64,000 nucleotides of DNA, from positions 2,852,001 to 2,916,000 of the forward strand of contig OX442316.1 in the NCBI GenBank assembly GCA_949358305.1, given 5' to 3'. The position numbers and the translations under genes are program-made. Under the pieces are notes generated by a model. It was not told where the DNA came from. It saw only the letters and a program-made list of their open reading frames with translations, and made no database searches. Shown here one piece after another: positions 24,524 to 35,850 of this stretch (its first letter is position 1; every line of letters begins with the position of its first letter). This stretch comes from Strigamia acuminata (Eukaryota > Arthropoda > Chilopoda > Geophilomorpha > Linotaeniidae).

Positions 24524-24564
24524 CAATTATAGCATATCAAGGTTTAAATTCTTAAGTATTCCAC

Positions 24565-26863
24565 ATGATGAAATTAATTCTCTTCATTGGTGCTGTTTGT
24601 ATTTTCAAGCATCACGAAGTTCTCGCATATGAATACCTTCTAGAAGTTGTCAATCAAGACGGTATGAAATACTAATGTTGCGCAGCGATTCAACTACCAA
24701 AATGATAAATACTTAGGCAATTGTGTTATACCGGATGGCGAATTACTTCCCCAAGACTCAGTTTTATTTGACGACAAGAAATGTGAACGCTTCCAATGCA
24801 TCGACGGATCAGACGGATCAGACGGACCAGACGGACCAGACGGATCAGACAAAGTGTTTTTTATTCGGTCCAGCGGGTAAGTGTATCGGTGTTTTCTGTT
24901 GGGATCCTAGATGTTAATCCGCGCTTTTGAATCAACGGTTATGATTTAAATAGTGGGCGCGCATTTAGGCCCGCGCCTACTTGAGAGCAGGGGCGGATCT
25001 ACATACGGGCAAATAGGGCTTGAGCCCAGGGCCCCCAAACTCTAGGAGGGCCTCAAGACACGACGCAATGTACTAAAAAAAAAAGGTTGCTATTAAAAAT
25101 TTTGATAAAGGGGCCCCGAAAAAACGTCAAGCCCAGGGCCCCCAAAAGGCTAGATCCGCCCCTGCTTGAGAGCATTTTTAATTTACGCGCAGTTGAAATG
25201 CGCCAATTTGGTCCCACCTGCGTTTTGGTTTTTACATCCGGTTTCAAAATGGCCGCCCCGAAAGCTAGATTTCAAGTGTCATAAATCATAGATACTGTTA
25301 CGCGTACCGACCGTCCTGATAATTGGTCGATTGTAAACATGCGTTTTTGGTTACCGTACTGCCTTGAATAAAGGCCGGGCGTAAATAAGCGCCGGGATTC
25401 GATAAAACGCCGGGTGGTCGGCGGAGCTTCATGTACTAAACGCCGTCCCAAACCGAGAAAATAAATAAACGTCCTGGCGTTTATTCGAGGCAGTATGATA
25501 GTTCGTTTCAAAATGTACCCAATAGATGGCGTTATAAGCCATGATGTAGTCAAATCAAACCATTTGATACAAGTTTTCCTATTACGATAACCCGTGCTAA
25601 GGGGCCCGTCCATAAATTACGTCACGCAAATTTTTGGATTTTTAAACCCTGCCCCCCACCCCCGTAACAAGGTCGTAACAAATCCGCAAACCCCCCCCCC
25701 CCCTAGGAAGTAGGAAATTACGTAACAAAACTGACCAGCCCCCCCCTAAATTTTGATATCTAATACAAATTCAGTAATTTTCAATTTACAAATGTACAAA
25801 ACAAAATAATAATAAATTGAAGCAATTAAATTAAAATTTTCAATATTTCAATAATGTTACGGAACATTGTTGAAAACCCCCCCACCCCTGTCGTAACAAC
25901 CCCTAACAAAGTTTGAAACCCCCTCCCCCCGCCCCCACTAAGGCATTATGTAATTTATGGACGGCCCCTAAGATCAGTTCTCTCTTAGAGATAAACATAA
26001 AATGCCATCTCGAAACGAGATTTGTTTTTAAGCACTCACTACAGCTAGAGCGCCCTTGAGTACTGTGGAAATTTTATTCTCATTGGCTAACTCCTCTACA
26101 TGTGTCTTGATGCAAAGGAAGAGATCACGTAATCATCGCAGCCAACCACAACAACTTATACTTGTACTCTGTCCATGTGTAAGTTGGGCCTATTTCCGAT
26201 TGGCTGAGCCTTTTCACTTGTGTAGTGATACCAAAAATATATCAAAACAATGGTTGCAATTTTGACTGCTTTCCATACAAAACAACCAATAAAAAAAATT
26301 TGAAAATTGTTTTGTTCCCTGGAAGAAGCAAGCAATAAACTTAATAAACAGAAATGTTGAAATAAACCAACATAAATCTTTATTTTATGACTTCGATATA
26401 TTTTCTTAGAAAATACAAACAACATTACATCATTTCAATGATTAAAATCATCAAACAAATTTAAAACCACTCCGAACTATTTTTCCTGGTGGCAGCACAG
26501 AGCGAGTTATGAGGCTCGGCCAATCGGAAATAGGCCCAAGTTACACATGGACAGAGTATATCTGCTCAAAAGAGAATTTTATTGTTAGTTGTAATAAAAC
26601 TAACAAGTTGCCTTTTTCTGGAGCGCTATGTGTTATCAAGACTTTTTTTGTGATTTGTGAGGAAGCCAGCAGTAATTTGCCTGCTGACCAATGAGAATTA
26701 GTCGATTCCCTGAGAAAATAACTAATCTAGTTTTTCTTCCTAAACTTCTAGATGTGCATACCAAGCTCAATTATTAACAGAATCAGAAGAGGCTTTAAAT
26801 TGCCGCTTTGAAAGTGGTACTGGACATTATCCAAACTGCTGTCCTTACCGTATATGTGATTAG
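24565..26863 (+). CDS. SVWC-domain secreted protein 2 with Asp-Gly repeat
   Basis: Exons 24565-24661, 24717-24876 and 26752-26863 give 122 residues. The signal peptide is MMKLILFIGAVCIF. All eight SVWC cysteines are present (NCVIPDG, KC, QC / CAY, NC, CC, IC). Between cysteines 3 and 4 exon 2 contains five tandem 9-bp units (GACGGATCA or GACGGACCA), encoding GSDGSDGPDGPDGSD, absent from the other copies and probably forming an acidic flexible loop. An AATAAA signal follows at about 26874. Intron 2 (1.9 kb) hosts a hAT MITE, a MULE-like MITE, a PIF-type MITE and a nested pair of palindromic MITEs. Confidence 0.88.
24988..25164. mobile_element. hAT-type MITE with 8-bp duplication
   Basis: Termini CAGGGGCGGATCTAC and TAGATCCGCCCCTG are inverted. 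CTTGAGAG is duplicated exactly at 24980-24987 and 25165-25172. The interior GAGCCCAGGGCCCCCAAA occurs on both arms. Confidence 0.92.
25352..25500. mobile_element. MITE with MULE-like termini, copy 2
   Basis: TACCGTACTGCC at the left and GGCAGTATGATA at the right, with interior AAGGCCGGGCG and CCTGGCGTTTATTCG segments. Same family as 16207-16350. Confidence 0.7.
25601..25968. mobile_element. PIF/Harbinger-like MITE, TAA duplication
   Basis: Ends GGGGCCCGTCCATAAATTAC and GTAATTTATGGACGGCCCC are inverted. TAA lies at 25598-25600 and 25969-25971. C-rich tracts inside (CCCCCCCCCCC, CGTAACAA) recur on both arms. A 3-bp TAA duplication suggests PIF/Harbinger. Confidence 0.82.
26074..26701. mobile_element. 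ATTCTCATTGG-family MITE containing a second MITE
   Basis: Outer ends TTATTCTCATTGGCTAAC and GACCAATGAGAATTAG are inverted. Interior GTGAGGAAGCCAGCAGTAAT matches the family member at 15951-16206. The element at 26164-26560 sits within it. Confidence 0.6.
26164..26560. mobile_element. GGCCGAGCC-family palindromic MITE, copy 2 (nested)
   Basis: Arms TACTCTGTCCATGTGTAAGT and its near-complement at 26541-26558 pair with each other, but differ from the arms of copies 1, 3 and 4. The inner CACTTGTGTAGTGATACC and ATTTTTCCTGGTGGCAG are shared. Confidence 0.75.
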
Positions 26864-26967
26864 AGTCAATCCAATAAAGAAATAAATATGTTGTCTTGCT
26901 TGAAACTCAGTTTGTTGTGTTGCCGGTTTTGAGACCCCAACCAAATTTATTTTTGAAAAATCAATAT

Positions 26968-27100
26968 GCAATGAGCTCCAATCTTGTTTCCTATTGACCT
27001 ACTACATTACCTGTAATAGATCACCCCATGTGAGTTTTACCAAATTACGATAACCATACATCCGTCAGAAGAGATTAAAGTACACTATAAAAGATTCAAT
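26968..27100 (+). promoter_or_regulatory. orphan copy of the SVWC gene 1 promoter
   Basis: GAGCTCCAATCTTGTTTCCT through ACTATAAAAGATTC repeats the sequence upstream of SVWC gene 1 (about 21839-21981). No exon 1 follows; a dispersed repeat starts at about 27108 instead. It is a relic of a lost gene copy. Confidence 0.7.
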
Positions 27101-27107
27101 TATTGTG

Positions 27108-27310
27108 GGACGACTTCCCTAACGACCCAACCTTGCTTTTGCACCGAGAGCTGGGGAAAGCACAGAAAACCCAGTTGGAGACGAGTGGCAGAAGTTCTTG
27201 CAAAGAATCAGCAATCAGCATCTTAATCAGACAAGGAGGAGATAAACAACTGGGATTCCAAGCAGGTCATCCATCCAAGAACTGACTATATCCAAAGCTG
27301 CTTAACTGCT
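27108..27310. repeat. dispersed SINE-like repeat, intact copy
   Basis: Runs from GTGGGACGACTTCCCTAACG to AGCTGCTTAACTGCTG. Halves of the same repeat lie at 34612-34690 and 37228-37313, split by a large insertion. From 27310 to about 27860 I see no gene. Confidence 0.6.
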
Positions 27311-27901
27311 GTGTTTTAATGAAAACTGGTGACCGATGAGCCGTTACTACCCTAGGTTATCCTATCCTATTGTCATGCGGAGAAGCCGTTCTGCTGTTCA
27401 CCAACTGGCTTCTGCGCGCATTTTGGTCTAGTTTAGTTCAATAAATCATCCATAGGTGGCATTTGACCACTATAATTTCACGGGATGATCAACTAGGCAG
27501 AATGGGGGAAATAGGAGCTTTCCTTAAAGCTGGAGAAACCTATTTAAATCGGTTCTCCTTGAGCTCTTAAACTGATAACTGACGACTGGTGGTCCATTCA
27601 TTCGACAATAAAAAATGCGAAAGCTTCAACTGTCATTGATATTATTTTATTTACGACAGATGTTTACATGAAAATGATAGTTTAACTGAAAACCAAGTGC
27701 AGAGAAATTGATGTCCCCACAAGATGGTGTGTGATTAGGGCCTCTACCTCATTTCCTTGCCTTATTCCTATTTTTCATTTCTCAATTTTGCAGCATAAAA
27801 TCAAACTTATCAAGTGGTATGATAATCCCCACACAAAATACTACACCCACCCACTCACTTGCACAGCTTAATAAGTACCTTGAATTTTCATTACAAAACA
27901 T

Positions 27902-28051
27902 TCACCACACCTCAACAACTTTTTAAAGGTCAAACTCCTGTGCTGAACTTTCATCTCACTTCTAATTGGAGAATCAGAAAACTCTTGACCTTTAAATTTG
28001 AGGCAAAGTTTGCCTTCATCACATTTTCCTCCCACATATTTCGGTAACAAC
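27902..28051 (+). promoter_or_regulatory. truncated SVWC promoter of gene 3
   Basis: Has the distal module (TTTTTAAAGGTCAAACTC, then CTTGACCTTTAAATTTG, then CACATTTTCCTCCCACA) but lacks the proximal module with GATATCCGCCGATCGACA and TATAAAAG. The ATG follows GGTAACAAC directly. Confidence 0.65.
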
Positions 28052-29689
28052 ATGAAACTCGTCCTGTGTGCTGCTGTTCTCTGCATTTTCCAGTGTTATT
28101 CAGTGACTGGATATGTCGGCGGAATGCAAATTGAGCCGATAGAAGGTAAGAAAGCGCAATTACAATGTGTCTCACTGTATGCTGCTGCTACAATAATGCT
28201 ACAATCCGATTTCACTGCATGATCTTTTAATCCTCCATGATGCAACAGCCTACATATTTAAGAGGTTTCATTAAATTAGCGATTAGTTGATTACTTGATG
28301 TGTCATGTGACTGGATTCAACCAATCACGAAAATAATCATTTCATCAAATAAGCAACTAAGCAACTAATCAAGTAATCACCCCAAACCATGATTTTCTGC
28401 TGACTTGGGCCGATTATAAGTGCTCTCTCGACTGAAACCAACATGGCGGAGCCAGACCCGCTTCAACTACACAAGGTCATAATATAACAAATTCTGCTCA
28501 GTTTAGGTTAAACTGAACACATGAAACGAATTAAGTTGTTGCAATTATTATTTGTAGGAACTTTTTTTAAACAATTGCAACGTATTTAGGTTACAATTTA
28601 AACAATTCTGCCCATCGGAGCAATAATTACATAATCAGATTTTTGTTGGGCCCTCAATAATTGAGTAATTACGATTATTGCAATAATCAACTAATCACAA
28701 TAATCGCTCATTTAATGAAACCCCTTATTGTTGATAATAGGTTGGAAGATTGCAATAATTCTCTAAGTTTAATAGCATTTATTCACACATAACACAATGC
28801 ACGACCTACACAGTACGGAACCGGAAGTCCCCTATATTTTGCCCAAACTTTCCGACTGTCTTTGGACAACCTCATGATTGTCCGGAAAAAAATTTGGAGT
28901 GTTCTTTACATTGTTCATTTATTTATTCAACATTGAAATTTTTGCCCCTTAGAAATCCCAGTATAATTTTAAGTAGGCTTCTCCCAATTTCGCAAAAGCG
29001 CTTCTACTTTGTACTTGTCTTTAGACTTCCATTATCTACTAGCAGATGGCATGTGATGCGATTCGTCAAATGTTGCCACAACAGCAGCGTGTTACAATTT
29101 TAAAAATACGCTAAAGCGCTTTCACTTACAGTATGTCCCCAGTTTGAAAAGCACTGAGTTAAACGACTTGAAATTCGATTTTTAACTTACAATTTGTTCT
29201 TCATTCTTTAAACAGCTGCAGTGGATCACTCGTTGAAGATCTATTAAAATTAGGAAATACAAAAAAATAATTATATATAAATTATAGAAAAAAAGTAGAA
29301 AAAATTCGATTTTACAAAATTCAACATTATTTTACTTTATTGTTTTTATAAATTTAAAACTCTAACCTAGTATTTTTTTTAAAAAATTTCAGGTAAATGT
29401 GTTGCACCTAATGGCGATTTGTTCGCGCCTGGCGAAGTGTATTATAAAACCGAAAATTGTGAAAAACTCGTCTGCAATGATCCAAAACAGTCGCATGGAA
29501 AATTTCTGATCGACATTTTCGGGTAAATACTTTATTTACCCAATTCACAATACAATTTTGTTTATTTCTTTTTATGACAGATGCGCACCAGTCAACTTAA
29601 AAGCTGATCTAGCAGAGAAATGCCACCTGGTTGCCGGTAATGGACCATACCCTGATTGCTGCCCACACAAACTTATATGTGATAATTAA
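28052..29689 (+). CDS. SVWC-domain secreted protein 3
   Basis: Exons 28052-28145, 29393-29522 and 29581-29689 encode 110 residues in frame. The signal peptide is MKLVLCAAVLCIFQ. Exon 2 begins GKCVAPNGDLFAPGE and carries cysteines 1-3. Exon 3 begins CAPVNLKADLAEKC and ends CCPHKLICDN, carrying cysteines 4-8. Exon 2 ends at GG|GTAAAT, the phase 2 junction typical of this cluster. It differs from its neighbours in having a truncated promoter without a TATA box, so its expression may differ or be lost. Intron 1 (1.2 kb) holds a fold-back element at about 28259-28729. Confidence 0.9.
28259..28729. mobile_element. fold-back element with TTTCATTAAAT ends
   Basis: Left AAGAGGTTTCATTAAATTAG with GATTAGTTGATTA, right TAATCAACTAATCAC with CTCATTTAATGAAACCCCTT, imperfect inverted repeats. 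It sits in intron 1 of SVWC gene 3. Class not determined. Confidence 0.6.
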
Positions 29690-30250
29690 CTAGAACATAT
29701 TTTCATATATTTGTATCTGTCGTTTGAACCATATGGAGTGTGATTTGTGTTCCTACATGCCTGAGTAAATTTAGTATCTGTTTATGCTGTGTTATGAGAG
29801 TTCTACACAACCATATTATCCTTGTCTAATTCATGTTATATGGAGGATGATCCAACCACTTGAAGATGGTTTCACCAATGCGACGTACACTTCACCCGGT
29901 GTTGAAAGTAAATTTTTTAGAAACTATTGAAATGAATTCTTCACTATTTCACTTCTCGATTTCATCATTTATTATTTTCCATGTTTTTTATATAAATACA
30001 TACTTTTAATGATTATGTAAATGCAATAAACCAGGAAAAACTCAAGGAAAATGCCATAATTAAACTGTTTTCATTATTGTTTTTTACTTCATCTTTTTTA
30101 GGAAAATGAAGAATAGAGTTTCCTTTTCCTCTTGTTTCAACAGAGTAAAACTACTAACAATATACTTGTATGAGGTGTAATACAGCTGAAAATCAAAATT
30201 ATGACCTAGACCCACCTATCTATCTATCTATCCACAGCTGTAAATGTGCA
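29690..30250. other. 3' flank of SVWC gene 3, no gene seen
   Basis: AT-rich spacer with no recognisable element or gene up to the next promoter module, which begins near 30275. Confidence 0.4.
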
Positions 30251-30568
30251 CATCCAGATCTTTAAATCCCTTTAACTTTCATTGCAAAATGTTCATCACA
30301 ACTCAACAACTTTTTAAAGGTCAAACCCCTGTCTTGAATTCTAATCTTACTTCAATTGCAATTAGAAAACCACTTTAGACTTCTGACCTTTAAATTAGCA
30401 ACAAAGTTTCACTTTTTTCACACTTTCCTCCACTGATTACGGTAACTGTTGACATTTTTCCTGCATTGATATCCGCCGATCGACATATAACTTAAAAGCA
30501 ATTACGGATAACATTATATCACCACTTGAAAATCCACATGAATGGCACCACGTGACCTAACCAACCAA

Positions 30569-30576
30569 TATAAAAG
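30569..30576 (+). promoter_or_regulatory. TATA box of SVWC gene 4
   Basis: TATAAAAG 53 bp before the ATG. Upstream at about 30314 lies the distal module with TTTTTAAAGGTCAAACCC and, in inverse orientation, CTGACCTTTAAATTAG. Confidence 0.75.
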
Positions 30577-30629
30577 AATGTAACGTTAATAAGGAACACA
30601 CCTATACCACTAGTCATCAAAGAGACACC

Positions 30630-32641
30630 ATGAAACTCATCTTGTGTGCTGCTGCTCTCTGCATTTTCCAGTGTTGCTCAGTGACTGGATATGAAGGCAG
30701 AATGGAAGTCGAGCCGAAAGACGGTACAGTAAAATAAAATTTGATTCATTACACAAAAAATTTAATGCCCAATAGCTATAATCTCTTTAAATATGATTGT
30801 GAAAGTATGTAATAAATATATCTAGATCACTCTGTGCTGCTAGAATAGCAAAACTGAGAATATTAGCATTGGTGGAAAGAAAATTTGTCAATTCATTTGT
30901 CCAGCTCTGATTGGGGGCCAAATGAATGCTGAATAAACTGACTTCAATCCCAAAACAAGTAAAGATGTAATCTAAACGTTTTAAAAACATGTATTTGTTG
31001 TAAAATAAGCCTGATGTGACGTCTAGCAAAAACAAGTGACAACCAAACAAACCAATTGACTTGGTAGCAATGACAGTACTGAATATTTACCGAAGAAATG
31101 CCGTATTGCTACAGCGTAATCCGTAAGATTAACATTGGTTCAATTCAATCATGGTGTGAGTTGTAAGTCTTCCTCTGACATTATAAACTACGGTTATTGA
31201 CATTTATGATTTATGAATCAACATGTTATTATGGTCTGATGTCAGCAAAAAGCAAAACGTTAGCTCTAATTCAAGTTTATCTTCCGACAAAAGATTAATA
31301 CATTACTGAATTGCTGAGCATAGTACAGTAGGTCACTTTTTGAAAATCCATTAAAAATCTAAGATATAAAAATGTGTAATGTACAGTCATGGAAAAAAAA
31401 AACTTCCCTTCCAGTTTAGCTGTTTTAAGTTTATCTACCAGGTTTCAATGACATCAATCTTGACCCGGTCTCTCGTCCCGCCCTAACAACAATATTAAAA
31501 GATAGACTGTGCAAATAATGATAGATAAACTTAAAACAGCTAAACTGAAAGGAAGTTTTATTTGTTCACGACTGTACATAGATCCGACGAAGACCTATAC
31601 TCTTGTTCGACTCAAAAGGGTGCCCTTCTCTCATTGGCCGAGCCGCATTACTCCTACCTCAAGTTTGTATTACTACCACTAGGAAAAGTAGTTTTTATTT
31701 TTATTATCATTTGTGATTGCTATAACCATTTAGGTTAATATAATTTCGATTATTTGTGTCCATAAATGTTACTTCCTTTGAAGAAATCAAGTTATATGAA
31801 CATATAAATCAAAAACTCATTTTTGTTCTGTTTATCGGTTTTTTGGTCTGGACCGAACACAATTAGTCTATCGATTACAAATGTCTGCACATTGGAATGC
31901 ATTTCTGGTGTTTGGGTCTACATTTTTGGATCACTACACCAGTGATACGGCTCGGCCAATGGGAGAAGGGCACCCTCTTGAGTCGAACAAGAGTATAATT
32001 GGCAATGGCCAGATTGGCGATTTCGTAAATCCCGAATTGGCGGATCATATTGGCAATGAATGCAAATTTGCGATTCCACATTTACGTTTTGCATTCGTGA
32101 GACAAAATTGTTTAAAAATCGCCAATTTGGGACAACATTTTTTTGCAATTGCCAATTTGAGAACCTATATTGATTCTCAAAAATTTTATGTTTAATTACG
32201 TTAAAATCGCCAATTTGGGAGCTCGTCTATGCATTCCCTCCCATAGATGATACAAAATAAAATTTTGCAAGATTTAAAATTAAAATTTAAAATTATAGTA
32301 ACCTCATTAATTTGATATTTTTTAAAATTACAGGTAAATGTGTGGCAGATAATGGGGATTTGTACGCGCCTGGTGAATCGTGGTTTGACAACGACAGATG
32401 CGAAAGACTCAACTGCGGTGATCCAAAAGCGGAAGATGGAAAGTTTCTGATAACCATTGCTGGGTAAATAATTTGTTTAAGATAATTTAACATCACAAAA
32501 CTTTCATTTTTTTCCTTCATTTTTTTAAGATGCGGAAAAGCGAGTCTAAGTCCTGATCTAGCAGAGAAATGCCATTTGGAAGCCGGTACTGGACCTTACC
32601 CGGATTGCTGCCCACACAAAATTGTGTGTAATGAAGAATAA
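30630..32641 (+). CDS. SVWC-domain secreted protein 4
   Basis: Exons 30630-30723, 32334-32463 and 32530-32641 encode 111 residues. The signal peptide is MKLILCAAALCIFQ with a cleavage region near SVTGYEG. Exon 2 contains GKCVADNGDLYAPGESW and three cysteines. Exon 3 starts CGKASLSPDLAEKCH and ends CCPHKIVCNEE. All eight SVWC cysteines are kept and no defect is visible. Intron 1 (1.6 kb) contains a Tc1/mariner-type MITE (31382-31576) and a palindromic MITE (31595-31996). A short inverted-repeat element (32677-32791) lies just past the stop, where the transcript should end. Confidence 0.92.
31382..31576. mobile_element. Tc1/mariner-type MITE with TACAGTC ends
   Basis: Ends TACAGTCATGG and the reverse of GTTCACGACTGTA. 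The arms CCAGTTTAGCTGTTTTAAGT and ACTTAAAACAGCTAAACTG are inverted and nearly perfect. TA lies at each edge. Confidence 0.8.
31595..31996. mobile_element. GGCCGAGCC-family palindromic MITE, copy 3
   Basis: Left arm ACTCTTGTTCGACTCAAAAG pairs with right CTCTTGAGTCGAACAAGAGT. Inner ACTACCACTAGGAAAAGTAG and ACTACACCAGTGATACGGCT match the other copies in reverse orientation. Confidence 0.75.
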
Positions 32642-32676
32642 ATAGACCATTCTCCTATTTTTGTTTTAAAGATATC

Positions 32677-32791
32677 TACAGTTCGCACCCGGTATCTTGA
32701 TGCTAAAATCATACTGCACAGACGGTTTTCTAATTAGCAGTATTAAGCCTAATGTACGAATTTAGCATCAAGATACCGGGCGCAAACTGTA
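32677..32791. mobile_element. 115-bp inverted-repeat MITE
   Basis: TACAGTTCGCACCCGGTATC and GATACCGGGCGCAAACTGTA, followed inward by TTGATGCTAAA and TTTAGCATCAA. TA edges suggest a Tc1/mariner or pogo-type element. Confidence 0.85.
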
Positions 32792-33071
32792 GTTACTAAT
32801 AAATAAATAAACATTTACGAAACAGTTTAATGTCATTCATTTAATTAGTTAGAGGAAGCTCCAAAACCCCGGAACTTAATCATTGATCGACGATTCGGTC
32901 ACATGACCGGCTTTCTTATAAATACTGTGTAAGTGATTCGTAGGGTTTTGATTTAACTCTTCTTGGTTTAAGGCCTTACAAGTTTAGGGACAATTTCAGG
33001 TCCATTAGTTAAACGTTCCAATAATTCAACTTCAGATTACAACTCTCATCAGGCAAAACACCAACAACACC

Positions 33072-33499
33072 AGGTTAACACTTGTGTTCACACTAGACGC
33101 AAGGCAAGAAAACTGATGCAACGCAAGCTGCTTGCGTCCAAAAATTCTTGACGTTGACGCCAATTCCTGCTTCAACTCCAAGTTGAAGTAAGCGACACAA
33201 CGCAAGGAAAGGTCTTGCGGCCGACCAATCACGATTGACTCAAACTATCGTCGATTCACGTCTGGTAGGCGAGATTTTGCCACATGCAAACAGGCCGACA
33301 TTTTCAGATTCTGGAACTAGTTCTAGAACTAGATCCAATTCCAGGTTTCATTGAAACCATCTGATTGGCCAGACGCAACATCAATTGTTTCAGCTTTGTT
33401 CACACGTGCCCTACAGTGTGAACAGACTCTGCGTTGCGTTTGACTAATTTTTCCTTGCGTTGTGTTGCGTCTAGTGTGAACACAAGTGTGAACCTAGCC
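33072..33499. mobile_element. GCTAGGTTCACAC MITE, copy 2 (inverted)
   Basis: Carries GTGTTCACACTAGACGCAA at the left and GTCTAGTGTGAACACAAGTG at the right. Internal TCTAGAACTAGATCCAATTC is the reverse complement of sequence in the copy at 22163-22568. TTAA is not preserved on the left. Confidence 0.75.
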
Positions 33500-33819
33500 T
33501 TTAAGGATAACAAGAGCTGGCATTCTGTCAGTGCCTTTGTTGTCAGTGCAAATGTCATATCGATGGTGGCGCTCTCGTGTGGTTGAGCTGCAAAATGGTG
33601 TTGCTTAGCTACCAAACAACAAACTATAGGAGCTGATATTTACATACATTATAAAATATATTTTGAACCATATGGGGATTAGAAAACCAGACTCGATGCA
33701 CTTTTGACCTTTAAATAGTGGCCAAATCTCACTACATCACATTTTCCTCCCACAGATTACAGTAACTGTTGACATTTTTCATACATTAATATCCGCTGAT
33801 CGACATTCGACTAAAGCCA

Positions 33820-33827
33820 TATAAAAG
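33820..33827 (+). promoter_or_regulatory. TATA box of SVWC copy 5
   Basis: TATAAAAG followed by CAATTATGAAT, 49 bp before the ATG. Upstream is the module ATCCGCTGATCGACATTC, a variant of the cluster consensus. Confidence 0.7.
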
Positions 33828-33875
33828 CAATTATGAATATCCTTATGTGACCACTTCAAAATCCAGATAGACAGC

Positions 33876-34522
33876 ATGAAACTCATTCTGTGTGCTGCTG
33901 CTCTCTGCATTCTCCAGCGTTACTCAGTGACTGGACAGGAAGGCGTTAGAATAGTTGAGCCGATAGACTGTACCGTAAGCCCTTTTTTACTAGGAACTAC
34001 GTCCTCCAATGGCCTTAAAATCAAGAAAAAGTTTTTTTTAAATTTTTTGTCTTAAAAACTGATCATCCGATACGATTACAATGTATATTTCACATCTTTC
34101 GTCCTTGGAAAATCGAGGCCCTGAAAAAAAGCTGCGAGAAGTACCCACAAATCACAAATCCCCCAATGATTTTTGTAACTTATTTGGTAAGTTAAATGTT
34201 TTTTTTTAAATCTTAGGAAAATGTGCTGCACGTAATGGTGATTTGTTCTCCCCTGGTGAAGAGTATTTTGACAACGAACGTTGCCAAAGACTCACCTGCG
34301 GTAATCCAGAAATGCCTGATGGAAAATTTGTGATGCACACCACCGGGTAGATAATTTATTTCAAAGAATGTGTAATATACATCACAAAATCCATTTTTTT
34401 TATTTCTTGAAAGATGTGTAACAATGAGCAAAGGTCCTGTTCTGGAAGACAAATGCCGTCTGGTAGCCGGTGATGGACCATTTCCAGATTGCTGCCCACA
34501 TAACGTTGTATGTGATGATTAA
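33876..34522 (+). pseudogene. SVWC copy 5, splice junction yields a stop
   Basis: Exons would be 33876-33969, 34217-34346 and 34414-34522. Exons 2 and 3 are intact (CAARNGDLFSPGEE; CCPHNVVCDD) with all eight cysteines. Exon 1 ends ATAGACT where all others end GACG, and exon 2 begins GA. Spliced at the conserved site, the junction codon is T|GA, a stop, instead of glycine. The neighbouring GTAAGC donor five bases further gives a frameshift. So either this copy is newly inactive or another first exon is used. Introns 1 and 2 are short (247 and 67 bp) and free of transposons, and the promoter looks normal, which suggests recent loss. Confidence 0.7.
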
Positions 34523-34611
34523 AAAAATCAGCATTCTATTTTTGTTTTTAAAATGTTTAGTTATGGATAAATAAATAAACATTTACTAAACAATTTAATG
34601 GCATTTATCTG

Positions 34612-34690
34612 TGGGAAGACTTTCTTAAGGACCCAACCTTGCATTTACATCCAGTTGAGGTGGCAGTTGTTTTTGCCCTAGAAACAGTAC
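34612..34690. repeat. left half of a split SINE-like repeat
   Basis: TGTGGGAAGACTTTCTTAAG and GACCCAACCTTGCATTT match 27108 onward. The right half resumes at about 37228. The intervening 2.5 kb is an insertion. Confidence 0.6.
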
Positions 34691-35049
34691 CTTAAGCTAA
34701 GTACACATGACCTGATTCTGTGCACGGAATGGTCACTTTTCGTGAGCGGCCAGACGTTTTGGTCGACGTGGTACACATAGTTCCGCTTACCACACACGGA
34801 AACTTTCTGGCGACCAGAATTCTATTCTTTCTGGCAGTGATGGCGCACGGAAAAATTCGATTGCTTCCGTGCACGAACAAATTCTGAGTACCCAAAACGC
34901 ATTGTGGTAATGTGATCCATCGTGACCAGTCGTACATAAGACGGAGGTGGATACTGAATACAAAGACAGATAATACTAAAAATGTTTGATTATTTTATTT
35001 TATAATTTATTATTAATTACAAGCTGTACCCAACCACGCGTTGCTGTGG

Positions 35050-35850
35050 CTCATAAATAAATCCAGTGGAAATAAATCCAGTGGAAATAAATCTCATGGA
35101 AATCCTGTGGAAATCCCATGGAAATCCCGTGGAAATCCCATGGAAATCCCGTGGAAATCCCATGGAAATCCCGTGAAAATAAATAAATCCCTTGGAAATA
35201 AATTCCGTGTAGTAAATAAATCTTTTGGAAATCCCGTGGAAATCCCATGGAAATAAATCCAGTGGAAATAAATCTCATGGAAATCCTGTGGAAATCCCAT
35301 GGAAATCCCGTGGAAATCCCATGGAAATCCCGTGAAAATAAATAAATCCCTTGGAAATAAATTCCGTGTAGTAAATAAATCTTTTGGAAATCCCGTGGAA
35401 ATCCCATGGAAATAAATCCAATGGAAATCCCATGGAAATAAATCCAATGGAAATCCCATGGAAATAAATCCAATGGAAATCCCATGGAAATAAATCCAAT
35501 GGAAATCCCATGGAAATAAATCCAATGGAAATCCCATGGAAATAAATCCAATGGAAATCCCATGGAAATAAATCCAATGGAAATCCCATGGAAATAAATC
35601 CAATGGAAATAAATAAATCCAATGGAAATCCCTTGGAAATAAATCCCGTGGAAATAAATAAATCCCATGGAAATCCTGTGGAAATAAATCCCGTGCAAAT
35701 GAATTTCGTGGAAATCCCATGAAAATGGCGTGCAAATAAATCCTGTGCAAATCTCAAGAAAATCCCATGCAAATAAATCCCATGGAAATCCCGTGGAAAT
35801 CCCATGGAAAACCTGTGAAAATCCCACGGAAATCCCGTGCAAAGAAATTC
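35050..35850. repeat. TGGAAATCCCATGGAAATAA minisatellite
   Basis: Mixture of 12-bp (GGAAATCCCGT/GGAAATCCCAT) and 27-bp (GGAAATAAATCCAATGGAAA plus TCCCAT) units. A segment of about 185 bp is duplicated (35070-35250 and 35255-35430). Just outside is ACCACGCGTTGCTGTGGCTC. The reverse of that edge plus a short array of three or four units recurs at 56670-56775. Confidence 0.92.
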
